A stretch of 64,000 nt of DNA from JBBQVS01 sp964250805 (lineage in GTDB: Bacteria; Chloroflexota; Ktedonobacteria; Ktedonobacterales; Ktedonobacteraceae). The position numbers and the translations under genes were made by a program. The stretch lies in NCBI GenBank assembly GCA_964250805.1, contig CAXUHG010000001.1, forward strand, positions 1 through 64,000, in the 5' to 3' direction. The notes beneath the pieces were generated by a model that was given only the letters and a program-made list of their open reading frames with translations, was not told where the DNA came from and made no database searches. This document shows, piece by piece, positions 7,792 through 15,250 of the stretch; position 1 is the first letter of the stretch, and every line of letters begins with the position of its first letter.

Positions 7792-8667
7792 TTACATGAG
7801 TAGGCTATAGTAGTCGTAACTGCTAATTTCTCTAAAGCCACACGATTGATAGAGCGAGAGAGCATTGCGATTATCCGTTGCGACCTCAAGCACAATATGA
7901 TTTTGACCGCGTGCAAGTATCTCACGAATAGTTTGCGCCAGTATCTGACGACCATAGCCCCTTCCTCGATACGGTGGCAGAACACCAAAGCCCGCAATAT
8001 AGGCTTCCTGAGCGTTAAGAGATACATCGAGTTTACCGATAGGAGTTTCGTCAAGTGAGGCAATGAAGACCTTGCTTTTGGCATCATCTATTTTCTTCTG
8101 CGAGTACCAAGTGATATCTGCTTCGGGCATATCGAAGGAGATGGCGGTAATACGAGCAAGGATTGGCGCATCCTCAGCGCATGCTATTCTAAAGTGCAAA
8201 CGCGTATCTAGTTGCGGCAAAGATACAATCTCGGCTAGCTCCATTTTGTATTCTGAATGCTGATATTGTGGCTGTAGCGTGGCGGCAAAGCCTTGACCAG
8301 ATTGAGAGTTATGCTCGACAATTAACAGGAGTGTGGGTATATGACGGCTCTGACACTCTTCGCGTGCCGCTATAAATAGCTGTGTGAAGATGCCACGTCG
8401 CCGATACTCAGGATGAACCATGCCGCTTCCTTCGCCCTCAATGGGGTTGAAGCTAAAGAAGGCAAGAAAACCGACAAGCACACCATTTTCGTAGTAGAGA
8501 AAATCGTTCGTCTGGTCGTGTGGGCGCGAACGCAGCGTGTCCCAGTTCAGCTTCATATGCAACTGCTCATATGCCTCACAGAGCGAGGCAAGAACTTCTA
8601 TTTCGGTAAGCTCTTCTTGCGTCAAGCCTTGTTTCTTGTATAGACCTTGTTTGTTCGCTGCTACCAT
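7792..8667 (-). CDS. Tandem GNAT acetyltransferase
   Basis: The 291 residues contain two GNAT folds. The N-terminal one includes GSGMVHPEYRRRGIFTQLFIAA, and the C-terminal one includes IAGFGVLPPYRGRGYGRQILAQTI and ATDNRNALSLYQSCGF. Both halves keep an acetyl-CoA loop (RRRGIF and RGRGYG), the second in canonical form. Two-domain GNATs of this kind occur in mycothiol synthase and in resistance enzymes, but no specific match is claimed. GAGAAAGAGG precedes the start. It probably heads a two-gene transcript with the DA1-like peptidase. Confidence 0.82.
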   Translation of the reverse strand: MVAANKQGLYKKQGLTQEELTEIEVLASLCEAYEQLHMKLNWDTLRSRPHDQTNDFLYYENGVLVGFLAFFSFNPIEGEGSGMVHPEYRRRGIFTQLFIAAREECQSRHIPTLLLIVEHNSQSGQGFAATLQPQYQHSEYKMELAEIVSLPQLDTRLHFRIACAEDAPILARITAISFDMPEADITWYSQKKIDDAKSKVFIASLDETPIGKLDVSLNAQEAYIAGFGVLPPYRGRGYGRQILAQTIREILARGQNHIVLEVATDNRNALSLYQSCGFREISSYDYYSLLM

Positions 8668-8754
8668 ATAGCCTCTTTCTCACAAACTATTCAATTGGGT
8701 TCTAGCATGTCTCATACAGTATATACGATTAGTGATATTGCGAGTTGTAACACA

Positions 8755-8888
8755 ATAGAAGTGGAATATAACACCGAAATGGGCGGGGCATGGCGCCGCG
8801 GGTGGTGTTGTTTTTNNNNNNNNNNTTAAAAAAACCCAAACTGGCGCCCAACCCGCCCCCTTTTTTTGTTTTTATATTCCACTTCTAT
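8755..8888. repeat. Palindrome interrupted by an assembly gap
   Basis: Arms 8755-8770 and 8873-8888 (ATAGAAGTGGAATATA) are perfect complements. The bases beyond them toward the gap remain roughly complementary but noisy. The ten Ns at 8816-8825 therefore sit inside a long hairpin that sequencing failed to cross. The end of the biotin carrier gene lies within it. Confidence 0.7.
8816..8825. other. Assembly gap (10 N)
   Basis: The run of N has a fixed length and so gives no information on the true distance. Flanking homopolymers suggest low-quality contig ends. Confidence 0.95.
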
Positions 8889-9086
8889 CAATACATCCCC
8901 ATCATCGACGAATTCGCCTTGGGGGACTTTGAGCGATTTGACGATGCCGCTGACAGTCGATTGAATAGGTATCTGCATCTTCATCGACTCTAGCGTGACG
9001 ACATCTTGATCGACGGAGATGGTGTCCCCTGGTTTGACGAGATATTCCAGGACGACGCCCGCCATGTTTGATATGATATGTTTCAT
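8826..9086 (-). CDS. Biotin carboxyl carrier protein of acyl-CoA carboxylase, 3' end uncertain
   Basis: A biotinyl domain carrying the carboxyl group between the carboxylase half-reactions. Biotin would be attached to the Lys of ESMKM. The surrounding fold is typical: ISNMAGVVLEYLVKPGDTI, TLESMKMQIPI, GIVKSLKVPQGEFVDDGDVLIEVE. Such domains normally end at about IEVE. Everything after that here is noisy sequence beside the gap, so the stop at 8826 is probably an artefact. TGTAGGGGGAAAC precedes the start. The gene begins nine bases after the carboxylase beta gene, clearly the same operon. Confidence 0.82.
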   Translation of the reverse strand: MKHIISNMAGVVLEYLVKPGDTISVDQDVVTLESMKMQIPIQSTVSGIVKSLKVPQGEFVDDGDVLIEVEYKNKKRGRVGRQFGFF

Positions 9087-9094
9087 GTTTCCCC

Positions 9095-10627
9095 CTACAC
9101 CGGATAAATTGGATTACGACGTGCGGAAAACTGTTCATTTTTCGTGCGATAGATACTGTAGCGTGCAATCAATTCGTCGCGCAATACCTCGAATGGCGTG
9201 ATGGTATCGACGATCAGTTCGGACGCGAGACGGAAGATGTCAATGTCTTCGGCGTAACGTGCCTCCATCATTTTGCGGAAAGGCTCACGCTGGTCTTCGG
9301 GCATCTCGGCAATCTGGTTGGCATACACAGCATTGATAGCAGCTTCCGGCCCCATCACGGCTATCTGTGCAGTAGGAAGTGCGATAACCGAATCGGTGCC
9401 GAAGGCTGGACCTGCCATCGCATAGAGGCCAGCACCATAGCATTTACGCACGATGACCGATATCTTTGGCACCGTTGCCTGTGAAACGGCGGCAATAAAC
9501 TTCGCCCCATGTCGAATGATGCCAGCCCGCTCGACGGCTGCACCAATCATGAAGCCCGATACGTCAGCGAGAAAGAGCAGGGGAATGTTGAAGGCGTTAC
9601 AGGTATTGATGAAACGCGTGGCCTTGTCCGACGAATCGACGAAGAGGACGCCGCCTTTGACGCGTGGCTGGTTGGCAACAACACCTACGACACGACCATT
9701 AAGACGTGCATAGCCTGTGATAATTTCGGGTGCAAAGAGTTTTTTGACCTCCAGAAAGCTGCTCCCATCGACTAACGAGTCGATAAATTCGTACATGTTG
9801 AAAGGTCTATTTTGCGCCTCTGGCACAATCTCGCGTAGAGGTTTGGTGCTGGCAGGTGCGACAGGTTCGGCGTCGGCAGGTGAGTCAAGGTAGTTTTGTG
9901 GCATGTAGCGGAAATAATCGCGAGCAATCTGGATGGCATGTTCTTCACTATCTGCAAGGAAATCACCGAGGCCGGAGACGCTACAATGCATACGTGCGCC
10001 ACCCATCTCTTCGAGCGTGACCTTTTCACGCGTCACCATCTCCGCCATACGTGGTGAGCCAAGATAGGCACTAGCATTGCCATCAACCATGATTGCGACA
10101 TCAGCAAAGGCGGGAGTGTAGGCCGAGCCAGCGGGTGAAGGACCAAACATGAGAGCAATCTGTGGCACAACGCCGGACATCTTGATCTGGTTGTAGAAGG
10201 TGCGCCCACCATGATTACGTCCAGGGAAGAGACGAACCTGATCGGTAATACGTGCCCCAGCAGAGTCGATCAGATAGAAAAAAGGTATCTGCATCTGCAT
10301 CGCCATTTCCTGGATACGCAGACTCTTTTGCACAGATTTCTCACCTGCCGCTCCAGCTTTGACCGTTGAGTCCGAGGCACTAAAGGCAACGGGACGACCA
10401 TGAATGCGCCCAACGCCTGTAATGATAGCATCGGCTGGTAGTTCGGGATTCTGGTTTTCAGCGAACATGCCATCCTCGAACTCGATCTTGCCATCGTCGA
10501 GCAGCAGTTTGAGTCGATCACGCGCAAACAAGCGGTTCTGCTTGCGGTTACGCTCATGATATTTTTCGGGGCCACCTTTTTGGATACGCTCGACCTCCGA
10601 AAGTACACGTTCTTCGTTGTTGGGCAT
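9095..10627 (-). CDS. Acyl-CoA carboxylase beta (carboxyltransferase) subunit
   Basis: The 510-residue protein transfers CO2 from carboxybiotin to an acyl-CoA (propionyl-, methylcrotonyl- or geranyl-CoA types). Both crotonase-like halves are present: AFSASDSTVKAGAAGEKSVQKSLRIQEMA and FYLIDSAGARI in the N half; LPLLFLADVSGFMIG (printed LLFLADVSGF), AVSQATVPKISVIVRKCYGAGLYAM and APTAQIAVMGPEAA-like segments in the C half. The family-typical residues that set acyl specificity cannot be read by eye. It precedes the biotin carrier and follows the AtuA-type genes, which favours a branched or isoprenoid acyl-CoA. No biotin carboxylase (alpha) gene is in the window. Confidence 0.88.
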   Translation of the reverse strand: MPNNEERVLSEVERIQKGGPEKYHERNRKQNRLFARDRLKLLLDDGKIEFEDGMFAENQNPELPADAIITGVGRIHGRPVAFSASDSTVKAGAAGEKSVQKSLRIQEMAMQMQIPFFYLIDSAGARITDQVRLFPGRNHGGRTFYNQIKMSGVVPQIALMFGPSPAGSAYTPAFADVAIMVDGNASAYLGSPRMAEMVTREKVTLEEMGGARMHCSVSGLGDFLADSEEHAIQIARDYFRYMPQNYLDSPADAEPVAPASTKPLREIVPEAQNRPFNMYEFIDSLVDGSSFLEVKKLFAPEIITGYARLNGRVVGVVANQPRVKGGVLFVDSSDKATRFINTCNAFNIPLLFLADVSGFMIGAAVERAGIIRHGAKFIAAVSQATVPKISVIVRKCYGAGLYAMAGPAFGTDSVIALPTAQIAVMGPEAAINAVYANQIAEMPEDQREPFRKMMEARYAEDIDIFRLASELIVDTITPFEVLRDELIARYSIYRTKNEQFSARRNPIYPV

Positions 10628-10652
10628 ATGTATGTCCTTTTCTATGTGTTCT

Positions 10653-10782
10653 GTAGGGACTGATTTATCACGTCCAACGCGCGATTTATCGCATGAAATT
10701 TTTGTTGGTTCTGTTTGGGAGCGAGAACAACATGCGACTCGCGTGATAAATCACGCAGAGGACGCGATAAATCGGTCCCTAC
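10653..10782. mobile_element. MITE-like element, diverged 130-bp copy
   Basis: Imperfect terminal inverted repeats start GTAGGGACTGATTTATCACG and end with the complement of GTAGGGACCGATTTATCGCG. Inside lies a second DNA repeat, TGATAAATCACGC. The layout matches the 138-bp elements at 15113-15250 and 39830-39967. It separates the small AtuA-associated gene from the carboxylase gene within the catabolic cluster. Confidence 0.65.
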
Positions 10783-10787
10783 CGATT

Positions 10788-11099
10788 TCATATTTCGATC
10801 TCCATTCTTAGCAGTGCGGATGAGAGCGATTTTCCTAGTGTGTCGCTTCGTAATGAGCGCGAAGCACCGCCATTCAGGGCACCGTACAGGACGAAGTTGA
10901 GGGCGAGGACATTGGGAACCTCGAAGCGTTCGACTTTGCCTGTAGCAATGCCTTTAAAATGCTGCTTGACGCGCTCAGGTGTGACTTCGCGCAAGAGTAT
11001 GTCATAGGTCGCGCGATCTGGCGCAAAGATGGCGATGTTGGCTTTGTCGCCCTTGTCACCGGAACGAGCATGAACGAGGCGAACGAGTTGCGTTTTCAT
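10788..11099 (-). CDS. Small AtuA-associated protein
   Basis: This 103-residue protein corresponds to the C-terminal extra domain of AtuA-type proteins, here encoded separately. The segments VRLVHARSGDKGDKANIAIFAPD, RFEVPNVLALNFVLYGALNGG and GKSLSSALLRMEIEI are typical. Its role in acyclic terpene degradation is not defined biochemically. Its ATG overlaps the stop of the upstream AtuA gene by four bases, showing tight coupling and a likely stoichiometric partner. Confidence 0.8.
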   Translation of the reverse strand: MKTQLVRLVHARSGDKGDKANIAIFAPDRATYDILLREVTPERVKQHFKGIATGKVERFEVPNVLALNFVLYGALNGGASRSLRSDTLGKSLSSALLRMEIEI

Positions 11100-12466
11100 A
11101 CACTTACCTCCTCGACGCTGACATGGATGTGTTCTTCGACGAGGCCGCGCGGTACGAGTGTAGGCCAGATACCGAGTAGGCCGCGTGATGGCGTGATACC
11201 ACTTGCCCCACCGATGAAGGGTGGACCACTTAATCCTAAAGGTGTAAGCAAGCGACCCAACTTATCTGCATCGCGCTTATCTGTACAGCGAATGGCTATA
11301 CGAAGATAGACTTCGTTAAGGTCGGCAACGTGCGTGGGATCTGCTAAGGGACCAGAAATCGAGTTATAGCCCAAATATTCGATAAGCGTCTCTTCTGGTT
11401 TGAGACCAGCTTCCTGCATGTGCTGCTGCACAATTTCTGCTGCCAACTGTGCTTTTGCTAGCGCGTCAGGCCATGCGTAGCCTATTGTAGCTTGTCCCAT
11501 GTAGCCATCTTCGTAGCCAGCTACGATTTTGAAGGTTGCGGGTGCAGGATGTCCAGTTGTGCCTGTGACGCGTACTTCGTCGGGACCAATCTCCTCCATG
11601 TGCAATGTGGTCATGTCTACGTCAACGTCGGGGGTAAGATAGTGCGCGGGGTCGTGTACCTCGTATAATAGTTGCTCTCGTAGCGTGTCGAAGTTGACGC
11701 GCCCGCCTGTGTTGGGAGCTTTGGTGATAATAGCGTCGCCGTTCTCTGACACTTCGGCTATAGGATATCCAATATGGGCAAGGTTGGGAATGCTACGCCA
11801 ATCGCCACCAAAGTTGCCGCCCGTCGCCTGTCCACTACATTCCAATAAATGCCCGACGACTATGCCTTGCGCTAGTTTGTCCCATTCGTCCCAGTGCCAG
11901 CCTAGCTCATGCACCATCGGGGCGAGAAAGAGGGCGGCGTCGGCGACACGTCCGGTGAGAACGATATCGGCTCCTGCAGCGAGTGCCTCGACAAGTGGAC
12001 GTGCCCCAAGATAGGCACTGGCGAAGAGCAAACGTTCGCGCACGGTGACGATATCCTGTCCTGTATCCATGTGAGAAAGCGACACACCTAGCAATTGCAG
12101 TTCGTCGAGCCGCTCTAATACGGAATCGCCTAAGACAACACCGATGTTGAGTTTGACGCCGAATTTCTTGAGTGCCGCTAACAAAACTTCGCGTGCCGCC
12201 ATTGGGTTGAGACCACCTGCATTCAGGATGAACTTGACGCCACGCGGTAGGGCAAGCGGCAACAGATCAGCTAGCATTGGTACAAGGTCACGTGTGTAGC
12301 CCAAATTAGGATCACGTTGACGATCTTTTTGTAGAATTGCTAGTGTCAGTTCAGCAAGGTGATCGGACGCGACGTACTGGACGTTGCCGCGTTCGATGCT
12401 TGCCTTGATTGGTTGCCAGGAGTCGCCATAAAAGCCGAGACCGCCAGCGATACGTACTGATTTCAT
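11096..12466 (-). CDS. AtuA-family (acyclic terpene utilisation) protein
   Basis: A 456-residue member of the DUF1446/AtuA family, found in citronellol/geraniol (Atu) clusters and near carboxylase genes. Family segments are VRIAGGLGFYGDSW at the N terminus, VKFILNAGGLNPMAA, GADIVLTGRVADAALFLAPMVHELGW, LLECSGQATGGNFGGDW and GGASGITPSRG. The biochemical activity is unknown. It starts six bases after the acyl-CoA dehydrogenase stop and overlaps the small AtuA-associated gene. The context argues for degradation of a branched-chain or isoprenoid acyl-CoA, although leucine catabolism is also possible. Confidence 0.85.
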   Translation of the reverse strand: MKSVRIAGGLGFYGDSWQPIKASIERGNVQYVASDHLAELTLAILQKDRQRDPNLGYTRDLVPMLADLLPLALPRGVKFILNAGGLNPMAAREVLLAALKKFGVKLNIGVVLGDSVLERLDELQLLGVSLSHMDTGQDIVTVRERLLFASAYLGARPLVEALAAGADIVLTGRVADAALFLAPMVHELGWHWDEWDKLAQGIVVGHLLECSGQATGGNFGGDWRSIPNLAHIGYPIAEVSENGDAIITKAPNTGGRVNFDTLREQLLYEVHDPAHYLTPDVDVDMTTLHMEEIGPDEVRVTGTTGHPAPATFKIVAGYEDGYMGQATIGYAWPDALAKAQLAAEIVQQHMQEAGLKPEETLIEYLGYNSISGPLADPTHVADLNEVYLRIAIRCTDKRDADKLGRLLTPLGLSGPPFIGGASGITPSRGLLGIWPTLVPRGLVEEHIHVSVEEVSV

Positions 12467-12472
12467 GGCTAC

Positions 12473-13621
12473 CTACCCTCGCTGCCCTAGCAGTTCACGT
12501 GCAATCAGCAATTGGCGAATCTCATTGGTGCCCGCGCCGATTTCGCCGAGACGGGCATCGCGCCACATACGCTCGACCTCGAAGTCAGTGAGGTAGCCCC
12601 AGCCACCGTGAATTTGTAGTGCTTCGTTGGCGGCATGAGAAGAGGCTCGCGCAGTGAAGAGTAGGGCGGCTGCCGCTTCTTTGCTGACGCGCTTGCCCTG
12701 CTGAGCCAGCCACATCGCTCGGTGCGACATATGGCGTGCCGCCTCTAAGTCTGTGTACATATCCGCGATTTTCGCCTGTATCAGTTGGAAGTTGGCGATA
12801 GGTTGCCCGAACTGTTCGCGCTCCTGAGCATATTTAAGCGAGAGTTCAAGGGCGGCCTCGATACCCCCAACAGCACTTACAGCGTAGTAGGCACGTTCGA
12901 TATCGAGTCCGCTCATCACCACTTTGTAACCCTCGTTGACCTTACCCAACACGCATTCATCGGGCACGAAGGCATCTTCAAACACAAGCTCGCCCGTCGG
13001 TGAGCCATGCATACCAACCTTTTGTAGTTTGCGTGCGACGCGAAAGCCTTTGTTCGCGGTCTCGAAGATAAAGGCGGTAATGCCTCGGCTACCAGCTTCT
13101 GGCTTTGTTTTGGTATAGAGAACCATTACATCGGCGATGGGGCCGTTGGTGATGAACACTTTGGAGCCATTGATGAGGTAGCCACCATCAACTTTTCGCG
13201 CCGTTGTCTGAATACCCATTGCGTCGGAGCCAGCGTTCGGCTCGGTCAAACCAAGCGCCCCGATCATCTCGGTACTGGCAATCTTAGGCAGGTATTTTTG
13301 TTTCTGGGCCTCAGTGCCGTTGCGGAGAATATTGTGTCCGCAAAGATTTAGATGTGCCCCATAGGACATTGAGATGGCACTGTTGGCACGACCAATGGCG
13401 CGTGCGACAAGGGCAGCCATTAAAAAGTCGCCACCACTACCGCCATATTCTTCGGGGATGGCGATACCTGTATAGCCCTGTTCCGCGAGCCGTTTCCATA
13501 GCCAGCGCGGGAAATCGTCGGTACGCTCTATTTCAGCGTTGTGGGGTCGAATCTCGTCACGCGCAAAGGCGAAGGCACTATCGTAGGCTAGTTGATGTTC
13601 CTCATGCAGTTCAAAGTCCAT
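12473..13621 (-). CDS. Acyl-CoA dehydrogenase
   Basis: A 382-residue FAD enzyme that introduces the alpha-beta double bond in an acyl-CoA. Visible motifs are GYTGIAIPEEYGGSGGDFLMAA, GALGLTEPNAGSDAMGIQTTA (FAD/substrate binding), FITNGPIADVMVLYTKTKP, YAQEREQFGQPIANFQLIQAKIADM and the C-terminal QIHGGWGYLTDFEVERMWRDARLGEIGAGTNEIRQLLIARELL. The last contains the EIGAGTNEI glutamate region used by isovaleryl- and citronellyl-type enzymes, which agrees with the AtuA neighbours. It is the first gene of the atu-like operon. AAAGGACAATGCCTT precedes the start. Confidence 0.9.
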   Translation of the reverse strand: MDFELHEEHQLAYDSAFAFARDEIRPHNAEIERTDDFPRWLWKRLAEQGYTGIAIPEEYGGSGGDFLMAALVARAIGRANSAISMSYGAHLNLCGHNILRNGTEAQKQKYLPKIASTEMIGALGLTEPNAGSDAMGIQTTARKVDGGYLINGSKVFITNGPIADVMVLYTKTKPEAGSRGITAFIFETANKGFRVARKLQKVGMHGSPTGELVFEDAFVPDECVLGKVNEGYKVVMSGLDIERAYYAVSAVGGIEAALELSLKYAQEREQFGQPIANFQLIQAKIADMYTDLEAARHMSHRAMWLAQQGKRVSKEAAAALLFTARASSHAANEALQIHGGWGYLTDFEVERMWRDARLGEIGAGTNEIRQLLIARELLGQRG

Positions 13622-13661
13622 AAGGCATTGTCCTTTCTAAACGCGGCATTGCGGAAGGGAT

Positions 13662-13735
13662 AAAACACCATAACTTAGATGTCTGTGGAGCAGGAACGCG
13701 TTCCTGCTCCACAGACATCTAAGTTATGGTGTTTT
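13662..13735. repeat. Perfect 74-bp palindrome with no loop, overlapping a gene end
   Basis: Each arm is 37 bases (13662-13698 and 13699-13735), complementary without a mismatch. The stop codon and last codons of the haloalkane dehalogenase (13724 onward) are inside the right arm. It lies between two same-strand genes and may end the dehalogenase transcript, but it has no classic T-tract. Confidence 0.85.
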
Positions 13736-14617
13736 GTTGAGAAAGTCTACGATGACATGCGCCAATTCTTCGCCTTTGTCTTCTTGTAGGAAATGGCCTG
13801 CACCAACGATAGTAGTATGAGGTTGACCTCTCGTACCTGGAACAGCTTTTTGAAAGAAGGTATCACCGCCTTTGGTTATAGCGTCGGAGTCACTGAATGC
13901 GGTCAGGAAGGGCTTCTCCCAGCGTTGCAGCACTTCCCATGCCTTGCGGTTTGGTTCGGATGCGGGATCGTCGGGGCGTGTTGGGACGAGCGTGGGAAAT
14001 TGACGCGCACCCGCCATGTAGCTATCTTCGGGGAAAGGTGCATTGTAGGCAGCTATGATCTCTTCGGTTGGCTTCGTCACACAGCCACCTTTGACGATGC
14101 CGCCGGGATTGAAGCGCGGCGTCTCCTGCGAGTAGCGTTGCCAGTTTAGAAATGGCTCGCCAGGGGGAGTGTCGCCAGTTGGGAGAAAGGTGTTTGCGGC
14201 AACAATGCGAGAGAAACGGCCCTCGTTTTCAGCGGCGAGACGTAGACCGATGAGACCGCCCCAATCCTGACAAACGAGCGTGATACGTTGTAGATCGAGC
14301 GACTCGATAACGGCAAGCATCCAGTCAATGTGTTTCTGATAAGTATAGTCAATGCGTTGTGTAGGCTTATCAGAGCGACCAAAGCCGACGAGATCGGGAG
14401 CGATGGAGCGATAGCCAGCACTGGTAAATAGAGGAATCATCTTGCGATAGAGGTAAGCCCATGACGGCTCACCATGCAACATCAAAATAGGGTCGGCCTC
14501 GCGCGGTCCTTCATCGACGTAGTGGATACGGAGGTTATCGGTCTCGATGTAGTGAGGGGCAAAAGGGTAGTCGGGTAGATTAGCAAAACGCTCATCAGGT
14601 GTGCGTAGAATCTCCAT
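13724..14617 (-). CDS. Haloalkane dehalogenase (alpha/beta hydrolase)
   Basis: The 297 residues match the DhlA-type subfamily, which hydrolyses haloalkanes to alcohol and halide. The N terminus MEILRTPDERFANLPDYPF is characteristic. HGEPSW (49-54) forms the oxyanion loop. The nucleophile is Asp118 in VCQDWGG, with Trp119 available for halide binding. The catalytic His is in VGAGHFLQEDKGEELAHVI. AGGAGAC precedes the start. It lies 100 bases upstream of the acyl-CoA dehydrogenase, separated by a 74-bp palindrome, so it is probably its own unit. Natural substrate unknown. Confidence 0.88.
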   Translation of the reverse strand: MEILRTPDERFANLPDYPFAPHYIETDNLRIHYVDEGPREADPILMLHGEPSWAYLYRKMIPLFTSAGYRSIAPDLVGFGRSDKPTQRIDYTYQKHIDWMLAVIESLDLQRITLVCQDWGGLIGLRLAAENEGRFSRIVAANTFLPTGDTPPGEPFLNWQRYSQETPRFNPGGIVKGGCVTKPTEEIIAAYNAPFPEDSYMAGARQFPTLVPTRPDDPASEPNRKAWEVLQRWEKPFLTAFSDSDAITKGGDTFFQKAVPGTRGQPHTTIVGAGHFLQEDKGEELAHVIVDFLNKTP

Positions 14618-14780
14618 TGAATATGTCTCCTATCATTGGATACAGGACGGTACACAAACTGATTGGTCTGCTGGATATTGTATCATGTACATCTGAAATA
14701 TGTTGCATACATACTGAACAATACGAAGCAGAGATGATATACTAAGAGCAGTTTCGTTTGTAAGACGAGGAGGTATGTAT

Positions 14781-15098
14781 ATGGCTTACGAAATGACCGT
14801 TACCTTGACCGATCAAGAATACGCAGCATTAGCAACAGAAGCCGCCAGGAACGGGAAAAAACCAGAGGCACTTTTGCACGATATGGTGCAAAATCTGGAG
14901 AAGGGTTCTCAAGAAAAAGGCACTTTGACCGGAAGAAAGTTCATGCAAAAACTTTATCAAGAAGGCGAAGTTCTCAATATACCTTCGAGAGAACCACTAA
15001 CACCAAAAGAACAGGCTGAAAGAGAAAGATTAGCTCAAATCTTTGCCGGAGGTAAACCTGCATCAGAGATGGTGATAGAAGATAGAGGGCCATATTGA
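14781..15098 (+). CDS. Antitoxin-like small protein (orphan)
   Basis: A 105-residue protein with an N-terminal MTVTLTDQEYAALATEAARNGKKPEALLHDMVQNL, which resembles the DNA-binding region of VapB/RHH-type antitoxins. Its C-terminal ASEMVIEDRGPY resembles the toxin-binding tail common in front of PIN-domain toxins. The start at 14781 is set by GAGGAGGT seven bases upstream; an ATG at 14775 touches that site and is unlikely. No toxin gene follows. A MITE begins 15 bases after the stop. The middle region GTLTGRKFMQKLYQEGEV is hydrophilic. The assignment rests on pattern resemblance only. Confidence 0.6.
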   Translation: MAYEMTVTLTDQEYAALATEAARNGKKPEALLHDMVQNLEKGSQEKGTLTGRKFMQKLYQEGEVLNIPSREPLTPKEQAERERLAQIFAGGKPASEMVIEDRGPY

Positions 15099-15112
15099 TA
15101 GTTCGATGGTTT

Positions 15113-15250
15113 TTCGTAGGGACCAGATTTATCGCGTCCGAGGAGTGATTTATCACGCGAGATCATGCCTGAGACGGCTTGTAGAGAATGCTCGTCAAGA
15201 TTTCGCTCAATGAATTGAGCAGCGGACGCGATAAATCTGGTCCCTACGAA
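15113..15250. mobile_element. MITE-like element, 138 bp
   Basis: Terminal inverted repeats of 28 bp (15113-15140 and 15223-15250) are perfect. Subterminal repeats contain TGATTTATCACGCG and AGATTTCGCTCAATGAATTG. The same element lies in reverse orientation at 39830-39967, with equal length and a diverged centre. It codes for nothing. The TAG of the Ser/Thr kinase gene (15244-15246) is inside its right arm. Confidence 0.8.

Noticed and set aside
8647..8993. Plus-strand open frames across the first N run
   Set aside because: They run through Ns and hairpin sequence with no ribosome site and lie opposite the biotin carrier gene.
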